Source of the DNA: a virus | IMG/VR virus record: IMGVR_UViG_3300020421_000007 | Span: 19,090-83,089 of that record | DNA: 64,000 bases | Direction: 5' to 3' (one strand) | Shown here: piece by piece, positions 42,752-51,468 of the stretch | Numbering within the stretch: position 1 is the stretch's first letter | Layout of the letters: each line of letters opens with the position of its first letter | Made by a program: the position numbers and the translations under genes | The notes under the pieces: model-generated | The model's input: the letters and a program-made list of their open reading frames with translations, nothing else | What the model was told of the DNA's origin: nothing | Databases searched by the model: none

Positions 42752-44656
42752 ATGGCAAGTCAAGTCTCGCCTGGTGTTGTTATTAGAGAACGTGATTTTT
42801 CCAATGCTGTTGTCGTAGGAGCTACCGCTATTCGTGGCGCTTTCTCTTCTTCTTTCCGCAAAGGACCCGTAGGCAAAATTGTAAACATCGGTTCTGAAAG
42901 AGAACTCATCGACACGTTCGGTACACCATCCGAGGCTAACGCTGGTGATTGGTTGGTTGCTTCCGAATTCCTCCGTTACGGCGGACAGTTGGGTGTAGTT
43001 CGTGCTGCTACTGGTGTTTTAAACGCAACAGCATCTGGTTCAGGTGTTTTAATTGGAAGCAAAGAGTCATTCGATTCTGGTGTAACTTCCGAGAAGTTCG
43101 CTGCTAGAGATGCTGGTGCTGACGGCAACAACCTTAGTGTTGTTATCGTAGACCGTGGTGCTGATTTTGTAATCAGCAAAACTGGTCACGGTTTAGCAGT
43201 TGGTGGCACATATACTGATGACGCTTCTGTAACACACGAAGTTGTTAAAGTAACTGACGCAAACACCTTTGAAATTATTCAAGGTTCTGCTACACCTACT
43301 CCCGCTTCTGGCGACACCGCTACTGCTTGGGATTACAATTCACAAGCAATCGCTTCAACTGGTTTAACTTACAAAGCAATCGCTCCCCGCCCTGGCACTA
43401 GTGCTTATGCTTCCGAGCGTTTCCTTTCCTATGACGAAGTACACGTTGCTGTAATTGACACCGCAACAAATACAATCGTCGAGAGAATGACATATCTCTC
43501 TAAACTTTCCGATGCTAAAACACCTGAAGGTGCTTCGGCATATTGGAAAGATTATGTCAATGAGTATTCAGGTTTCATTTATGCTGGTGTTGGTCTCAGT
43601 TCTGCTGAAGTAACAACTACTGGTGAAGATCCTGGTGCTACAGCAGCATCTTATGGTGCTACTTCTGGTTCACCATTAGAACTCGCAAGAATTCTACCTA
43701 CCGCAGGTGGTGCTCTATCGGGTGGTACTGATGACTATGCATATACTGCTGGTGAAATTCAAGCAGGATATGATCTATTCTTAGACACTGAAGAAACCAC
43801 CGTAGATTTCGTTCTCATGGGTGGTGACGCTGCTAACGAAAACGATACTATTGCTAAAGCACAAGCAGTTGCTGCTATTGCTAATAGCAGAAAAGATTGT
43901 GTTGCTTTCATCTCCCCCTGGTCTGGAGCACAAGTCGCAACCTCTGGTGGCGCTGCTCTAACTCCAGCGCAACAACTAGCAAACACTATGTCCTTCTTTA
44001 ACAATATTGGATCTTCTTCCTATGTTGTTTTAGACAGTGGTATTAAGTACACCTATGATCGCTTTAACGATAAGTATCGTTATGTTGGTTGTAACGGTGA
44101 CGTTGCTGGTCTTTGTGTTTCAACTTCTTCTACTCTCGATGACTGGTTCTCACCCGCTGGTTTAAATCGTGGTGGTCTACAGAATGTTGTAAAATTAGCG
44201 TTCAATCCTAACAAGGCACAACGCGATGATCTCTATACAAATAGAATCAACCCAATCGTTTCTATGCCTGGCAGTGGTCCTGTTCTCTTTGGAGACAAGA
44301 CAGGTCTTTCTTCGCCTAGCGCATTTGACAGAATTAACGTTCGCCGTCTCTTCCTTAATGTTGAGAAGAGAGCAAGAGGACTTGCTGAGGGCGTACTCTT
44401 TGAGCAAAATGACAGCGTAACTCGTGGAGGTTTTGCTGCTTCTATGTCCTCTTACCTCTCTGAGGTTCAGGCACGTAGAGGTGTTGTTGACTTCCTAGTT
44501 GTTTGTGATGATACTAACAACACTCCTGAAGTTATCGACAGGAATGAGTTTGTTGCTGAACTGTACCTCAAGCCCACACGCTCCATCAACTTCGTAACAG
44601 TTACTGTTACTGCTACTAGATCTGGCGTTTCGTTCACTGAAGTCATCGGTAGATGA
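42752..44656 (+). CDS. 18: Tail sheath protein gp18
   Basis: Major contractile tail protein (634 aa). The N-terminus ASQVSPGVVIRERDFSNAVV, then GATAIRGAFSSSFRKGPVGK, and the C-terminal part (GLAEGVLFEQNDSVTRGGFA; the VEVTVTATR-like end) are diagnostic. Ribosome site GAGGTA before the ATG at 42752. Codon use is biased toward C-ending codons, as expected for a highly made protein. Followed by gp19 as in T4. Confidence 0.97.
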   Translation: MASQVSPGVVIRERDFSNAVVVGATAIRGAFSSSFRKGPVGKIVNIGSERELIDTFGTPSEANAGDWLVASEFLRYGGQLGVVRAATGVLNATASGSGVLIGSKESFDSGVTSEKFAARDAGADGNNLSVVIVDRGADFVISKTGHGLAVGGTYTDDASVTHEVVKVTDANTFEIIQGSATPTPASGDTATAWDYNSQAIASTGLTYKAIAPRPGTSAYASERFLSYDEVHVAVIDTATNTIVERMTYLSKLSDAKTPEGASAYWKDYVNEYSGFIYAGVGLSSAEVTTTGEDPGATAASYGATSGSPLELARILPTAGGALSGGTDDYAYTAGEIQAGYDLFLDTEETTVDFVLMGGDAANENDTIAKAQAVAAIANSRKDCVAFISPWSGAQVATSGGAALTPAQQLANTMSFFNNIGSSSYVVLDSGIKYTYDRFNDKYRYVGCNGDVAGLCVSTSSTLDDWFSPAGLNRGGLQNVVKLAFNPNKAQRDDLYTNRINPIVSMPGSGPVLFGDKTGLSSPSAFDRINVRRLFLNVEKRARGLAEGVLFEQNDSVTRGGFAASMSSYLSEVQARRGVVDFLVVCDDTNNTPEVIDRNEFVAELYLKPTRSINFVTVTVTATRSGVSFTEVIGR

Positions 44657-44657
44657 T

Positions 44658-44694
44658 AATTAGTTATAGAGAAAAAATTACGAGGTAAACAACA
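44658..44694 (+). promoter_or_regulatory. gp19 leader with shared ribosome-binding element
   Basis: Bases 44674-44690 read AAAATTACGAGGTAAAC, identical to the gp22 leader at 47909-47925; the region around it (ATTAGTTATA) is also similar. Includes the GAGG ribosome site. No late octamer is seen here. Confidence 0.6.
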
Positions 44695-45282
44695 ATGGCA
44701 CTGTCAAACGTTTCAAATTTCTTACAGACTATCGGACAGGGCGTCAAGCCCAATATGTTCCTGGTAGATGTTCAATTCCCAGATGCTCTAGCAAAGCAGG
44801 GTGAGGATCTAAATCTTACAAATATTCTTTGTAAGTCTGCTGCACTCCCAGGTTCTAACTTGGGTGTCATCGAAGTTCCTTTCCGTGGTAGAACTGTCAA
44901 GATCGCTGGTGATCGTACCTTCGATACTTGGACTGCTACCTTCTTCAACGATAAGGACTTTAAACTACGTTCCTTCTTTGAAGAGTGGGCAAACAACATC
45001 AACACCCACGAAGCAAATACTTCACCTCTCTTTACTCCATCAACCACTTCTGGTTACATGGCAGATCTAAAGGTAGATCAACTAGAGAAGGATTCTTCTA
45101 CCGAAGGTTCAATCCTTAGAAGATACACCCTTAAGTATTGCTTCCCAACCAACGTTTCTCCTATCGATCTTGCTTATGATAGCAATGATCAGATTGAAGA
45201 ATTCACTGTTGAGTGGCAGTATTCTTACTTCACTGCTCAAGCAGGATCTAGAGATGGTGTTTCTGGCATTGGCGTAGTCTGA
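44695..45282 (+). CDS. 19: Tail tube protein gp19
   Basis: Inner tail tube subunit (195 aa). Matches the gp19 family: NMFLVDVQFP at the start, VPFRGRTVKIAGDRTFDTWT in the middle, and FPTNVSPIDLAYDSNDQIEE near the end. Position between sheath gp18 and portal gp20 is that of T4. It is preceded by a duplicated leader sequence and followed by a terminator-like hairpin. Confidence 0.96.
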   Translation: MALSNVSNFLQTIGQGVKPNMFLVDVQFPDALAKQGEDLNLTNILCKSAALPGSNLGVIEVPFRGRTVKIAGDRTFDTWTATFFNDKDFKLRSFFEEWANNINTHEANTSPLFTPSTTSGYMADLKVDQLEKDSSTEGSILRRYTLKYCFPTNVSPIDLAYDSNDQIEEFTVEWQYSYFTAQAGSRDGVSGIGVV

Positions 45283-45310
45283 TAAATAGTTGAACGCTCA
45301 ACTATTCTTT
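45281..45310 (+). terminator. Hairpin after gp19 overlapping a GATAAATA late promoter
   Basis: Nine-bp stem AATAGTTGA/TCAACTATT (45285-45293 and 45298-45306) with ACGC loop, then CTTTT. The GATAAATA octamer at 45281-45288 starts in the gp19 stop and runs into the 5' arm. gp20 begins at 45317. Confidence 0.6.
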
Positions 45311-45316
45311 TAAATC

Positions 45317-47020
45317 ATGAGTCAGTTATTTGGCTTCCAGATTAACAGAAAGGAGGGACAGAAGGGGCAATCCCCTGTCCCTCCTTCTGCTGATGAACCA
45401 GTTGCCGTAGCGGCAGGTGGTTATTATGGAACATATGTAGATACAGACAATCAAGCTCGCAATGAGTTTGAGATGATCCGTCGTTATCGTGACATGGCAA
45501 TTCACCCTGAGGTGGATAGTGCTGTTGACGAAGTAGTGAATGAGTTTATTGTGAGTGACTCTCACGATACTCCAGTTGAAATTAACTTAGATAATCTCGA
45601 AGTTGGTGCTGGAGTAAAAAATAAAATTCGCAATGAGTTTGAGTATATCAAACGTCTGTTGAATTTCGACAATCGCGCACATGAGATTGTTAGAACTTGG
45701 TATATTGATGGAAGGTTATTTTATCATAAGGTTATCGATTTAGATAATCCAAAGAAAGGTATTACGGAACTTCGTTATATTGATCCAATGAAGATCAAGA
45801 AGGTTCGTCAAAAACTTAGTGATAAACCAAAAGATGCTCTAGAACGTGCAGCAATTAAAGGCACGGCGCTTGAGTATGAATATGGAACACATGTAGATTA
45901 CTACCTTTATAACCCAAAAGGTTTTTACAAAGGTGGTGTTCTAGGACCAATTGGAGACATGTCTCTTTCACAGGGTGTGAAGATGGCAGTCGATTCAATT
46001 ACTTTCTGTCCTTCTGGACTACAAGATCTTAATAAAAGAATGGTTCTTGGTTTCCTTCATAAGGCAATCAAGTCTCTTAATCAATTAAGAATGATCGAAG
46101 ATAGTCTTGTTATCTACAGACTGTCCCGTGCTCCCGAACGTAGAATTTTTTACATTGATGTAGGCAATCTACCTAAGGTAAAAGCGGAACAATATCTTCG
46201 CGATGTTATGAGTCGCTATCGTAACAAGCTAGTCTATGACGCACAAACTGGTGAAATGCGCGACGACAAAAAACACATGAGTATGCTAGAGGATTTCTGG
46301 TTGCCTCGTAGAGAGGGTGGACGTGGCACTGAGATCACGACACTGCCTGGAGGACAGAACCTTGGCGAACTTAAGGACGTTGAGTATTTTAAAAAGAAAC
46401 TTTTTAACAGTCTTAATCTTCCTCCTTCCCGTCTCACAGACGACAATAAAGGATTCAATCTCGGTAAGACCACTGAAGTCCTCCGTGACGAACTTAAGTT
46501 CACGAAGTTCATCGGTCGTCTCCGTAAGCGATTCAGTGAGATGTTCCAAGACATGCTCAAGACCCAACTCATTCTTAAGGGAGTAATTGCTCCTGAAGAT
46601 TGGGAAGATATGAAAGAGCATATCCAGTATGACTATCTTTTTGATAATCATTTTAACGAACTCAAAGAGATCGAAATGATGAATCAAAGAATGATGTCTG
46701 TAACTCAAATGGATCCGTTTGTTGGAAAGTATTTTTCTACGGAATATATTCGTAAAAACATTCTTGGTCAAACTGAGAAAGAAATGAAAGAAATCGACAA
46801 ACAAATGCGTAAAGATATTAACACTGGTCTTGCTATTGATCCAGTTGAAGTTAATGTTCTTGATAATATGCAACAACAAAACGCTGCTCTCGCTCCAGAA
46901 ATTGAAGATCAAAAAGCAATTGATGCGGCAGAGAGACAAGAGGTTGCTGCTGATGCTGCGGCAGAAAGAGATATCAAAAAAGCAAAGTCCGCGCCGTCAA
47001 AACCTAGCAGTGATAAATAA
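45317..47020 (+). CDS. 20: Portal protein gp20
   Basis: Dodecameric head vertex ring through which DNA is packed (567 aa, T4 form 524). Recognised by NEFEMIRRYRDMAIHPEVDS then AVDEVVNEFIV, WYIDGRLFYHKVIDLDNPKK and EQYLRDVMSRYRNKLVYDAQ. This gene is widely used as a marker for cyanomyoviruses. The C-terminal 80 residues are acidic then Ala/Lys-rich. A GATAAATA octamer spans its stop. Confidence 0.97.
   Translation: MSQLFGFQINRKEGQKGQSPVPPSADEPVAVAAGGYYGTYVDTDNQARNEFEMIRRYRDMAIHPEVDSAVDEVVNEFIVSDSHDTPVEINLDNLEVGAGVKNKIRNEFEYIKRLLNFDNRAHEIVRTWYIDGRLFYHKVIDLDNPKKGITELRYIDPMKIKKVRQKLSDKPKDALERAAIKGTALEYEYGTHVDYYLYNPKGFYKGGVLGPIGDMSLSQGVKMAVDSITFCPSGLQDLNKRMVLGFLHKAIKSLNQLRMIEDSLVIYRLSRAPERRIFYIDVGNLPKVKAEQYLRDVMSRYRNKLVYDAQTGEMRDDKKHMSMLEDFWLPRREGGRGTEITTLPGGQNLGELKDVEYFKKKLFNSLNLPPSRLTDDNKGFNLGKTTEVLRDELKFTKFIGRLRKRFSEMFQDMLKTQLILKGVIAPEDWEDMKEHIQYDYLFDNHFNELKEIEMMNQRMMSVTQMDPFVGKYFSTEYIRKNILGQTEKEMKEIDKQMRKDINTGLAIDPVEVNVLDNMQQQNAALAPEIEDQKAIDAAERQEVAADAAAERDIKKAKSAPSKPSSDK
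47012..47019 (+). promoter_or_regulatory. Late promoter variant GATAAATA in the gp20 stop
   Basis: Formed by the last GAT AAA codons and TAA stop of gp20, 20 bases before the start at 47040. Confidence 0.6.
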
Positions 47021-47039
47021 AATATACTGAATTGTTATT

Positions 47040-47261
47040 ATGTCAGAACAAACTGAAAGGGGTCAATTCCCTGGCGAGGTAAATATTGTCGATAAAATTA
47101 ACGACAATGATCGCGCAGCAGCAATTGATGCTATTCAAGATCTTTTGTTTTCCAAAGCAGCTGATGCTATGGCAGACTATAAGAAAGTGGTAGCAAACAC
47201 ATTCTTTGACGAACCTACCGAAACGGAAACTACCGATGAAACTGATAACGGAACAGATTGA
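47040..47261 (+). CDS. Small acidic prohead protein, gp67-like (73 aa)
   Basis: Lies between gp20 and gp21, exactly where T4 has prohead core gene 67. It is short and ends in an acidic run (DEPTETETTDETDNGTD), like T4 gp67, after a helix DRAAAIDAIQDLLFSKAADA. Sequence identity to T4 is not visible to me, so the assignment comes from position, size and charge. Overlaps gp21 by 26 bases. Confidence 0.65.
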   Translation: MSEQTERGQFPGEVNIVDKINDNDRAAAIDAIQDLLFSKAADAMADYKKVVANTFFDEPTETETTDETDNGTD

Positions 47262-47877
47262 AAACGTACAAATCCTCACTGAGGAAAGAGACGGAAAGAA
47301 ACTTCTATACATCGAAGGTGTCTTTCTTCAATCAGAACTAAAGAACCGCAATGGTCGCATGTATCCCTTTGATGTTCTCAACAATGAAGTTGAGAGATAC
47401 AACGAAGAGTATGTAAAATCAAAGCGTGCTTTAGGTGAACTTGGACATCCTGATGGTCCTACTATTAATCTTGATAGAGTATCACACAGAATTACAAGTC
47501 TCCGCGCTGAAGGTAATAACTTTATTGGTAAGGCACAGATCCTTGACACACCAATGGGTAACATTGCCAAGTCATTGTTAGGTGAGGGAGTTCAGTTAGG
47601 TGTTTCCTCTCGTGGTATGGGAAGCATTCAAAAGAAAGAAGATGTCAACATTGTTGCTGATGACTTCATGCTTACAACTGCTGCTGATATTGTAGCAGAT
47701 CCTTCCGCTCCTGATGCTTTTGTCAATGGCATTATGGAAGGTAAAGAGTGGGTATGGGACAACGGCATTCTTAAGGAAGCAAAAGTTGATAAATACCGCA
47801 GATACATCGACGAATCACGTCGTGATCTAGAATCAAGGACCCTCAAGGTATTTGAGGATTTCCTTGGAAAACTTTGA
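47236..47877 (+). CDS. 21: Prohead maturation protease gp21
   Basis: Serine protease that cuts the scaffold and capsid proteins during head maturation (213 aa). Candidate catalytic residues: His71 (GELGHPDGPT) and Ser124/125 (GVSSRGMG), the typical pair for the phage prohead protease family. Start ATG at 47236 (MKLITEQIENVQIL) is preferred to an upstream alternative at 47206. C-terminal helix follows. Order gp20, 67-like, 21, 22, 23 is that of T4. Confidence 0.93.
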   Translation: MKLITEQIENVQILTEERDGKKLLYIEGVFLQSELKNRNGRMYPFDVLNNEVERYNEEYVKSKRALGELGHPDGPTINLDRVSHRITSLRAEGNNFIGKAQILDTPMGNIAKSLLGEGVQLGVSSRGMGSIQKKEDVNIVADDFMLTTAADIVADPSAPDAFVNGIMEGKEWVWDNGILKEAKVDKYRRYIDESRRDLESRTLKVFEDFLGKL

Positions 47878-47880
47878 TTC

Positions 47881-47888
47881 TATAAATA
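47881..47888 (+). promoter_or_regulatory. T4-type late promoter TATAAATA before gp22
   Basis: Exact octamer (CTATAAATAA) four bases after the gp21 stop, 42 bases before the gp22 start. It probably drives the scaffold and capsid genes. Confidence 0.8.
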
Positions 47889-47895
47889 AACTTAG

Positions 47896-47929
47896 ATTAA
47901 TTATACGGAAAATTACGAGGTAAACTCAA
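47896..47929 (+). promoter_or_regulatory. gp22 leader with shared ribosome-binding element
   Basis: Carries AAAATTACGAGGTAAAC (47909-47925), identical to the gp19 leader, with ATTAATTATA just upstream mirroring ATTAGTTATA there. Confidence 0.6.
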
Positions 47930-49081
47930 ATGTCAGATATGCTAAACGAAAAATTTGAGGAGTTCGTTACCGAGCAGAAGGTGATTGTGGAAGCTGGCGA
48001 TCCTATGCCATCGGTTTCTGCTAACGTTATCCCTGGCACTGGTAGTGAACCCTCCCAGGTTTCTGACGCACAGACTAGTTCTGGTGGCGGCAAGGATCCT
48101 GCTCCTACAGTACAACCAGGCGTTGCTCCTGGACAATCTGCTGCCGCAGATCTAGGTGGTACATCCACCGCTCCTAATGAGCACGATGATGATGGAGAGG
48201 AGAATCCTGGCGCTAAGGCGGCAGCTCCTATTTCGCAAGTATCTGGCGATCCACAGCAACGCGCTAAAGGCGGTGCTGATCCTCAACCATCAGTTGGTGC
48301 TGATGTAGCGTATGCTACTAGCACTGGTCCTGCTGTTGGATACCCCATCAAGCCCTCATTTGAGGAACTCGATGTTTCCGCTGACGTTGCCGCTCTAGTA
48401 GAAGGCACCGAACTCTCTGAAGAGTTTGCTGAAAAAGCAAAGACAATCTTTGAGGCTGCTGTTAAAGCAAAAATCTCTGAAGAGTATGACAGACTTGTAG
48501 AACACTTTACCACTGAATTCGATAAGCATTTCGCTGAAGCTAAGAGCGAGATGTCTGAAGAAGTCAACGGTACTGTGAACTACGCCATTGGTCAATGGAT
48601 GGAGCAAAACCAAGTTGCTGTTGACCGTGGAATCAGAAATGAGATCACTGAAGACTTCATCGCAGGTCTCAAGGGTCTCTTTGAAGAGCACTATATCGCT
48701 ATCCCCGACGAGAAGGTCGATGTGGTAGAAGGTATGGCTGAATCTATTCGTGAAATGGAAACCCGCCTTGACGAACAGGTCAAAGCAAATGTGAAACTAC
48801 AAAATCGTCTTAACGAGACTGCTAAAATCAACATTCTGGCTACTGTGTCGGAAGGACTTGCAGATACTCAGAAAGAAAAACTCGCAGCACTTGCTGAGGG
48901 TCTAGAGTTTGTTTCCGAGGAATCATTCTCCAAGAAGGTTGCTACCATCAAGGAGTCTTACTTCAAGGAAGCAGCTGCACCTCAAAGTGAGGTTGCTGAT
49001 GAAACTCCAGTCGAAGGTGTGGACGATGCTAATCCAGCAATGGCACAGTATCTCCAAGCACTTAACCGCTGGAATTCCTGA
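47930..49081 (+). CDS. 22: Prohead scaffold protein gp22
   Basis: Main scaffold core of the prohead, removed by gp21 protease (383 aa; T4 269). The C-terminal 240 residues are charged and helical (FEAAVKAKISEEYDRLVEHF, and MAESIREMETRLDEQVKANV), as needed for a scaffold. The first 140 residues are unusual: rich in Gly, Pro, Ser and Asp with repeated short runs such as GGGKDPAPTVQPGVAPGQ. Ends FIVxAL-like tail QYLQALNRWNS. Directly before gp23. Confidence 0.93.
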   Translation: MSDMLNEKFEEFVTEQKVIVEAGDPMPSVSANVIPGTGSEPSQVSDAQTSSGGGKDPAPTVQPGVAPGQSAAADLGGTSTAPNEHDDDGEENPGAKAAAPISQVSGDPQQRAKGGADPQPSVGADVAYATSTGPAVGYPIKPSFEELDVSADVAALVEGTELSEEFAEKAKTIFEAAVKAKISEEYDRLVEHFTTEFDKHFAEAKSEMSEEVNGTVNYAIGQWMEQNQVAVDRGIRNEITEDFIAGLKGLFEEHYIAIPDEKVDVVEGMAESIREMETRLDEQVKANVKLQNRLNETAKINILATVSEGLADTQKEKLAALAEGLEFVSEESFSKKVATIKESYFKEAAAPQSEVADETPVEGVDDANPAMAQYLQALNRWNS

Positions 49082-49114
49082 TAATTATCAAACTACTTTT
49101 AAACGGAGCTAAAA

Positions 49115-50509
49115 ATGTTTAACGCACAAGCTCTAACCGAAAAGTGGTCACCTGTTCTAGGTCATGAAGGCGCTGGTGCCATCAAGGACAACTATAGAAA
49201 GGCTGTTACCGCTGTTCTGTTAGAAAATACTGAAAAGCAACTACGCGAAGAGCGTGGTATGGTTAACGAGGCAAGCACTGTCGGTGCTATCAGCGCAGCT
49301 GGTGGACAAGCACTTGGCGGTTCAGGTCTCACAACCAAGACTGGTGGACTTGCTGGTTTCGATCCAGTAATGATCTCCCTAATCCGTCGTGCTGCCCCTA
49401 ACCTCGTAGCATACGACATCTGTGGTGTTCAACCAATGAGCGGTCCTACTGGACTTATCTTCGCAATGAAGAGCCACTACAACAACCGTAGCGGTGCTGA
49501 GGCACTCTACAACGAGCCTGACGCCAACTTCTCTGGTAACACCCAGGGTCCTGGTGCTTACAACGATCCCGTCGCTCCTCTTGGCGATGGTGGTGCTACC
49601 GATGCTAACCCTGGTCTGCTTAATGACAGCGGCACCTATGAGCGTCAAGCAGGCAACATTGCTAGAGAAACTGCAGAAGTTCTAGGTTCAGGTTCGACCC
49701 TGTTCAACGAAATGGACTTCAGCATCGAGAAGACTGCGGTCACCGCTAAGACGAGAGCACTTCGTGCTGAGTACACCTTAGAACTCGCACAAGACCTCAA
49801 GGCGATCCATGGTCTAGATGCCGAGCAAGAGCTCGCTAACCTACTCTCCAGCGAGATTCTTGCTGAGATCAACCGTGAAGTCGTTCGTACCGTATACACC
49901 GTTGCTAAGCCTGGTGCTCAGAACAACGTTGCTAACGCTGGTATCTTCGACCTCGACGTTGACAGCAACGGTCGCTGGTCGGTTGAGAAATTCAAGGGAC
50001 TTATGTTCCAGATTGAAAGAGATGCTAACGCTATCGCGCAGCAGACTCGTAGAGGAAAGGGCAACTTCATCATCACTTCTGCTGATGTTGCTTCCGCACT
50101 CGCCATGTCTGGCACCCTCGACTATTCCTCAGGTCTAACTGGCGCTGGTGGTCCTTCCATCGGTGAAGTTGATGACACTGGTAACCTCCTAGTCGGCACC
50201 ATGAACGGTCGCATTAAGGTCTACGTTGATCCTTATTCTGCTAACGTTTCCAACAACCACTACTACGTAGTTGGTTATAAGGGTTCCTCCCCATATGACG
50301 CAGGTCTATTCTACTGCCCATATGTACCCCTCCAGATGCTCAGAAGCATCGATCCTGAGACCTTCCAGCCTAAGATTGGCTTCAAGACCCGCTACGGCAT
50401 GGTTGCGAACCCATTCGTTGAGGCTTCCGCTGGTACTCCTGATGCTGAAGCACTTACCGCTTCTAAGAACCAGTATTACAGACGTGTTCTTGTTAAGAAC
50501 CTCATGTGA
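49115..50509 (+). CDS. 23: Major capsid protein gp23
   Basis: Main head protein (464 aa). Recognised by ALTEKWSPVLGHEGAGAIKD, LIRRAAPNLVAYDICGVQPM then SGPTGLIFAMKSHY, and PYDAGLFYCPYVPLQMLRSI. The first about 65 residues should be cut off by gp21. Codon use is strongly biased to C-ending codons (AAC, TAC, ATC), the most biased in the window, fitting very high expression. Ribosome site CGGAG. A strong terminator follows. No own late promoter was found, so it is likely read with gp22. Confidence 0.98.
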   Translation: MFNAQALTEKWSPVLGHEGAGAIKDNYRKAVTAVLLENTEKQLREERGMVNEASTVGAISAAGGQALGGSGLTTKTGGLAGFDPVMISLIRRAAPNLVAYDICGVQPMSGPTGLIFAMKSHYNNRSGAEALYNEPDANFSGNTQGPGAYNDPVAPLGDGGATDANPGLLNDSGTYERQAGNIARETAEVLGSGSTLFNEMDFSIEKTAVTAKTRALRAEYTLELAQDLKAIHGLDAEQELANLLSSEILAEINREVVRTVYTVAKPGAQNNVANAGIFDLDVDSNGRWSVEKFKGLMFQIERDANAIAQQTRRGKGNFIITSADVASALAMSGTLDYSSGLTGAGGPSIGEVDDTGNLLVGTMNGRIKVYVDPYSANVSNNHYYVVGYKGSSPYDAGLFYCPYVPLQMLRSIDPETFQPKIGFKTRYGMVANPFVEASAGTPDAEALTASKNQYYRRVLVKNLM

Positions 50510-50530
50510 TATCGGTCACGATACAAACAC

Positions 50531-50555
50531 AGGGACCCCACGGGGTCCCTTTTTT
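50531..50555 (+). terminator. Rho-independent terminator after gp23
   Basis: Eight-bp stem AGGGACCC/GGGTCCCT with a CACG loop, then TTTTT. Ends the head gene unit. Confidence 0.92.
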
Positions 50556-50586
50556 ATGCTTAAATAGTGGTAGTTGATTTCATATT

Positions 50587-50751
50587 ATGCCTCGTGGTCG
50601 TTTGCTGAAAATAGATATTCTCGCCAGAGTGTATAAAATGAAGACGGATTTATATGATGGGAAGTATGAGAATAGAACTGGTCAATGGCATGACGGTGCT
50701 CATGACACTTTAAATACGGTGCTAGATATACTAAACGAATATAGAGAATAG
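50587..50751 (+). CDS. Small protein downstream of gp23 (54 aa)
   Basis: Reads MPRGRLLKIDILARVYKMKT then DLYDGKYENRTGQWHDGAHD. Basic N-terminus, helical, one His-Asp-rich loop. The gene follows the gp23 terminator, with a weak TTAAATAG box at 50560. Similar small proteins occur after gp23 in other cyanophages. Function unknown. Confidence 0.7.
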   Translation: MPRGRLLKIDILARVYKMKTDLYDGKYENRTGQWHDGAHDTLNTVLDILNEYRE

Positions 50752-50757
50752 TATAGT

Positions 50758-51468
50758 ATGAAAATTATTGATCCTCGTGAAATTTTTGCTTTAAATGATC
50801 TTAACTGGAGGATTGAAGTTTATCACGTTGGAAATTCTGACAATAGAATTGTATTAGTTAAAAATTTTTTTAAGAACCCAGATAAAGTAAGAGAGTATGC
50901 AAAATCAATTGCTTATGTAGATACTGTTGATGGGCAACTAAGTAACATTCCTGGTTACGTTCATACTATCGGAAACTTACCTAAAATTTCAAAACCAATA
51001 AGAAAAATAATTAAAAATAAATTTGCAAGTTTTGAAACTTCAAACTATTTGAATAGATTTACTTTTCAAAGTTACCCAGTAAATCAAACTGTTAGAGAAG
51101 TGGGCATGTTTCCACATACAGACAACATCAGATATGCTGGTGTATGTTCTCTCAATAAAGATAATGAATATTGTGGGAATGATAATGGCACTGCTCTATG
51201 GAGAAAAAACAGTACATCTGAAGAGTATATGTCACGAGACTATAACTATAGAGCAAACTACTTTCGTGACACAGATCCGATTTATAAATTTAAATATGTT
51301 AAATTGGATCCATCTAATATTGTTATTGATGGATGGAGTAAGTATCATGTAGTTCCACATTCATACAATACCATGATTTTTTACGAAGGTACTTTATGGC
51401 ACTCTCCATACTATACTGCATCAAAATGGAAAAGTGATCGTTTAACGTTTAACTGTTTCTTAGACTAA
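50758..51468 (+). CDS. 2OG-Fe(II) oxygenase-like protein, DUF6445 type (236 aa)
   Basis: Carries a His-x-Asp pair (His120, Asp122 in FPHTDN), a distal His215 (TLWHSPYY) and an Arg near residue 225 (SDRLTFNCFLD), the arrangement of Fe(II)/2-oxoglutarate oxygenases; the overall pattern recalls DUF6445. It differs in length and motif spacing from the two oxygenases at 29203 and 30632. Lies between the capsid block and gp3. The stop overlaps the next start (TAATG). Substrate unknown; AT-rich codon use unlike gp23. Confidence 0.65.
   Translation: MKIIDPREIFALNDLNWRIEVYHVGNSDNRIVLVKNFFKNPDKVREYAKSIAYVDTVDGQLSNIPGYVHTIGNLPKISKPIRKIIKNKFASFETSNYLNRFTFQSYPVNQTVREVGMFPHTDNIRYAGVCSLNKDNEYCGNDNGTALWRKNSTSEEYMSRDYNYRANYFRDTDPIYKFKYVKLDPSNIVIDGWSKYHVVPHSYNTMIFYEGTLWHSPYYTASKWKSDRLTFNCFLD

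Noticed and set aside
46286-46939. 217-codon open frame on the minus strand
   Set aside because: Runs opposite the well-supported portal gene gp20; no ribosome site or family pattern; a shadow of gp20 codon use.
47788-47795. GATAAATA inside gp21
   Set aside because: Lies in coding sequence (VDKYRRY) and the exact TATAAATA at 47881 is better placed for gp22.
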